This document shows, piece by piece, positions 62,610 through 64,000 of a stretch of 64,000 bases of DNA. How positions within the stretch are numbered: position 1 is the stretch's first letter; each line of letters begins with the position of its first letter. This DNA is from Gemmata sp051859125 (lineage in GTDB: Bacteria; Planctomycetota; Planctomycetia; Gemmatales; Gemmataceae), in NCBI RefSeq assembly GCF_051859125.1, contig NZ_JBHYGG010000157.1, positions 8,266 through 72,265 on the forward strand, written 5' to 3'. The translations under genes and the position numbers were made by a program. Under the pieces are notes generated by a model. It made no database searches and was not told the origin of the DNA. It worked only from the letters and a program-made list of their open reading frames with translations.

Positions 62610-63875
62610 ATGGGCAGCCAACACGACGCACTCTACCGCGCCATCTGCGCCGAGCCGGACGAGGACACGCCCCGGCTCGCGTTCGCCGACCTCGTTGAAG
62701 AGGAGGGCGACGCGCCGCGGGCCGCGTTCATCCGCGCCCAGGTCGCCCTGGCCCGCGTCGCCGAGTACGACCCGCTCGCCGTCGCCACCCGCCAGCACAA
62801 CCCGGACGCCTTTCACGGCTGGGCGATGGCCCACACGCTGCCGCCGGTCCCGGGCGGGTACGGGTGGCACAAGTTCGCGTTCCGCCGCGGGCTCCCGTGG
62901 ATGGCTGGGGTGTCGTCGCTGGCCGCGTTCGTTGCCGGCGGCGAGTCGGTGTTCGACGCGGCCCCGGTCCAGGCACTGAGCGTCGACCCCCGCGACCGGC
63001 CGGACCTGTCCGCACTCGCCGCGTGGCCGCACCTCGCGCGGGTCCGCCGCCTCGAATTTACGCACGGCTGGTTCGGCGCCGACGCGGTCGCGCAGCTCGG
63101 AGACTCGCCGCACGCCGCGAACCTCGTCGAACTCGCGCTCGAGCACGACGGCGTCACCGCAGCGGGGCTGGAGGCGCTCGCCGAGTCGGCCGTGTTCCCG
63201 CGGCTCGAGGCGCTGGAACTCCGCTCGAACGCGGTCCCGCCGGCGCTCATCGTCGACGCGCTCGCGGCGGCCCGCCGGCCGGGCGCGCTCGGCCGCCTCT
63301 CGCTCGCGGACAACTCCCTCGCCGAGGCCGACGCGGGCCACCTGTTCGCGCTGCCCGTGGTCCACGGGCTCCGGGCGCTCGACCTCTCCGACAATAAGCG
63401 GCTCGGCGTCGCCGGCGCTCAGGCGCTGGCCGGGAGCGGCGCGCTGCGGGGGCTCCGCGTGCTGCGGGTGGCGAAGACGCTCCCGGGCGTGCCCGGCGTC
63501 GAGGCGCTCGCGGGGGCCGGCGGGATCGGCAGCCTGCGGGTGCTCGACCTGTCCGAGAACCGGCTCGGCCCGGTGGCGGTGAAACTGGTCGCGGAGTCCG
63601 GCGCGGCCCGCGGGCTGAAGGTGCTGAACCTGGCGCACAACCCGGTCGGCGACCTCGGGGCCGCGGCGATCGCGAACGCACGGGCGTTCTCCGGGCTGCT
63701 GGAACTCGACCTCGGCAGCGCGGAGGTCGGCGACCGCGGGGCGGTGGCGCTCGCCGAGTCGCCGCACCTCGGGAACCTGTTACGGTTGAACCTGGTGGGA
63801 AGCCAGGGGCCGCGCCTGGGCCGCGCGGCTCGCGACGCGCTGGTCGAGCGCTTCGGCCGCCGCGTCAGCGTGTGA
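62610..63875 (+). CDS. TIGR02996 repeat-companion protein with leucine-rich repeats
   Basis: A 421-residue protein. Residues 1-50 are the repeat-companion domain (ALYRAICAEPDEDTPRLAFADLVEEEG). From about 145 there are leucine-rich repeats of the ribonuclease-inhibitor type (LEALELRSNAVPPALI, LGRLSLADNSLAEADAGHLF, LRALDLSDNKRLGVAGAQAL, LRVLDLSENRLGPVAVKLV, LKVLNLAHNPVGDLGAAAI). No signal peptide, so it is likely cytoplasmic and scaffold-like. A shorter family member is at 37992-38687. Confidence 0.85.
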   Translation: MGSQHDALYRAICAEPDEDTPRLAFADLVEEEGDAPRAAFIRAQVALARVAEYDPLAVATRQHNPDAFHGWAMAHTLPPVPGGYGWHKFAFRRGLPWMAGVSSLAAFVAGGESVFDAAPVQALSVDPRDRPDLSALAAWPHLARVRRLEFTHGWFGADAVAQLGDSPHAANLVELALEHDGVTAAGLEALAESAVFPRLEALELRSNAVPPALIVDALAAARRPGALGRLSLADNSLAEADAGHLFALPVVHGLRALDLSDNKRLGVAGAQALAGSGALRGLRVLRVAKTLPGVPGVEALAGAGGIGSLRVLDLSENRLGPVAVKLVAESGAARGLKVLNLAHNPVGDLGAAAIANARAFSGLLELDLGSAEVGDRGAVALAESPHLGNLLRLNLVGSQGPRLGRAARDALVERFGRRVSV

Positions 63876-63908
63876 CACCGGGTCGCTCGGTTGAGTCGTT
63901 CGTCTCAC

Positions 63909-63985
63909 GCGGGCCGCCACGGAGGGCGGCCCCGACAAACCAAAGGCGAACCTTCTGGTAGGGGCCGCCCTCCGTGGCGGCCCGC
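63909..63985. repeat. Perfect hairpin (GGGCCGCCACGGAGGGCGGC arms)
   Basis: 25-base arms at 63909-63933 and 63961-63985 around a 27-base loop, 33 bases after the last stop codon. No other copy in the window. Confidence 0.85.
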
Positions 63986-64000
63986 CAGCCACTTCCTGCG

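Noticed and set aside
1..64000. tRNA or rRNA genes
   Set aside because: I read the gaps for cloverleaf landmarks (GGTTCGAATCC-type T-arms) and found no complete tRNA; a search program could still find one I missed.

Overview
The window is a GC-rich bacterial chromosome segment, almost certainly from a planctomycete of the Gemmataceae. The pointers are a gene set typical of that group: TIGR02996 repeat-companion proteins, a DUF1549/DUF1553 cytochrome-type protein, a TIGR03000-like domain, an ECF sigma factor paired with a Ser/Thr kinase, a caspase-like protein behind a zinc ribbon, and an NHLRC2-like thioredoxin/beta-propeller protein. I saw no tRNA, rRNA, CRISPR array, transposase or prophage.

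Layout. 0-5 kb: tadA (cut by the window edge), lexA, trpD, a small membrane protein, a PduO-type cobalamin adenosyltransferase and a lipoprotein. 4.7-7 kb: a sigma70-like promoter, a c-di-AMP (ydaO-type) riboswitch and a KimA-like potassium importer. 7-8.4 kb: an APS reductase with a candidate operator and an Rrf2 regulator without Fe-S cysteines (CymR-like). 8.5-16 kb: an exported methyltransferase-like protein, a zinc-ribbon membrane protein, the ECF sigma/kinase pair and an S9 peptidase. 16-23 kb (minus strand): a TauE-like permease, then a five-gene operon of ExbB, two ExbDs, a duplicated-domain secreted protein and a protein with a TonB-like anchor (Ser-x3-His) carrying a squalene-cyclase-like toroid. 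23-26 kb: a caspase-like protein.

26-34 kb: an NAD-type isocitrate dehydrogenase, a ParD/ParE module with a frameshifted toxin, an ECF sigma factor with a very large anti-sigma/DUF4349 protein, tryptophan 2,3-dioxygenase, a divergent IDH paralogue and MgtC. 34-45 kb: a secretin-N-domain-like protein, an ArsC-like protein, metG, a TIGR02996 protein, comEC, aroB, an inositol-phosphate synthase and a TIM-barrel isomerase. 45-50 kb: a DUF1549/DUF1553 protein, a second secretin-N-like protein, an exported hydrolase and a small secreted protein. 50-57 kb: a Bat-type operon (TPR, BatD, BatE-like, membrane protein, von Willebrand A-like). 57-62 kb: DsbD, a DsbD-alpha-like protein and an NHLRC2-like protein. 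62.6-63.9 kb: a TIGR02996/LRR protein.

Two themes stand out. First, the anti-sigma protein at 28-31 kb and the TonB-like toroid protein at 17-19 kb share a nearly identical extracytoplasmic module, which suggests that an energised envelope system and an ECF sensing system use a common partner. Second, most gaps between genes hold long inverted repeats of several families. One (GGCGAGCGGGGG... ends) recurs at four places and seems to have landed in the start of the batE-like gene.
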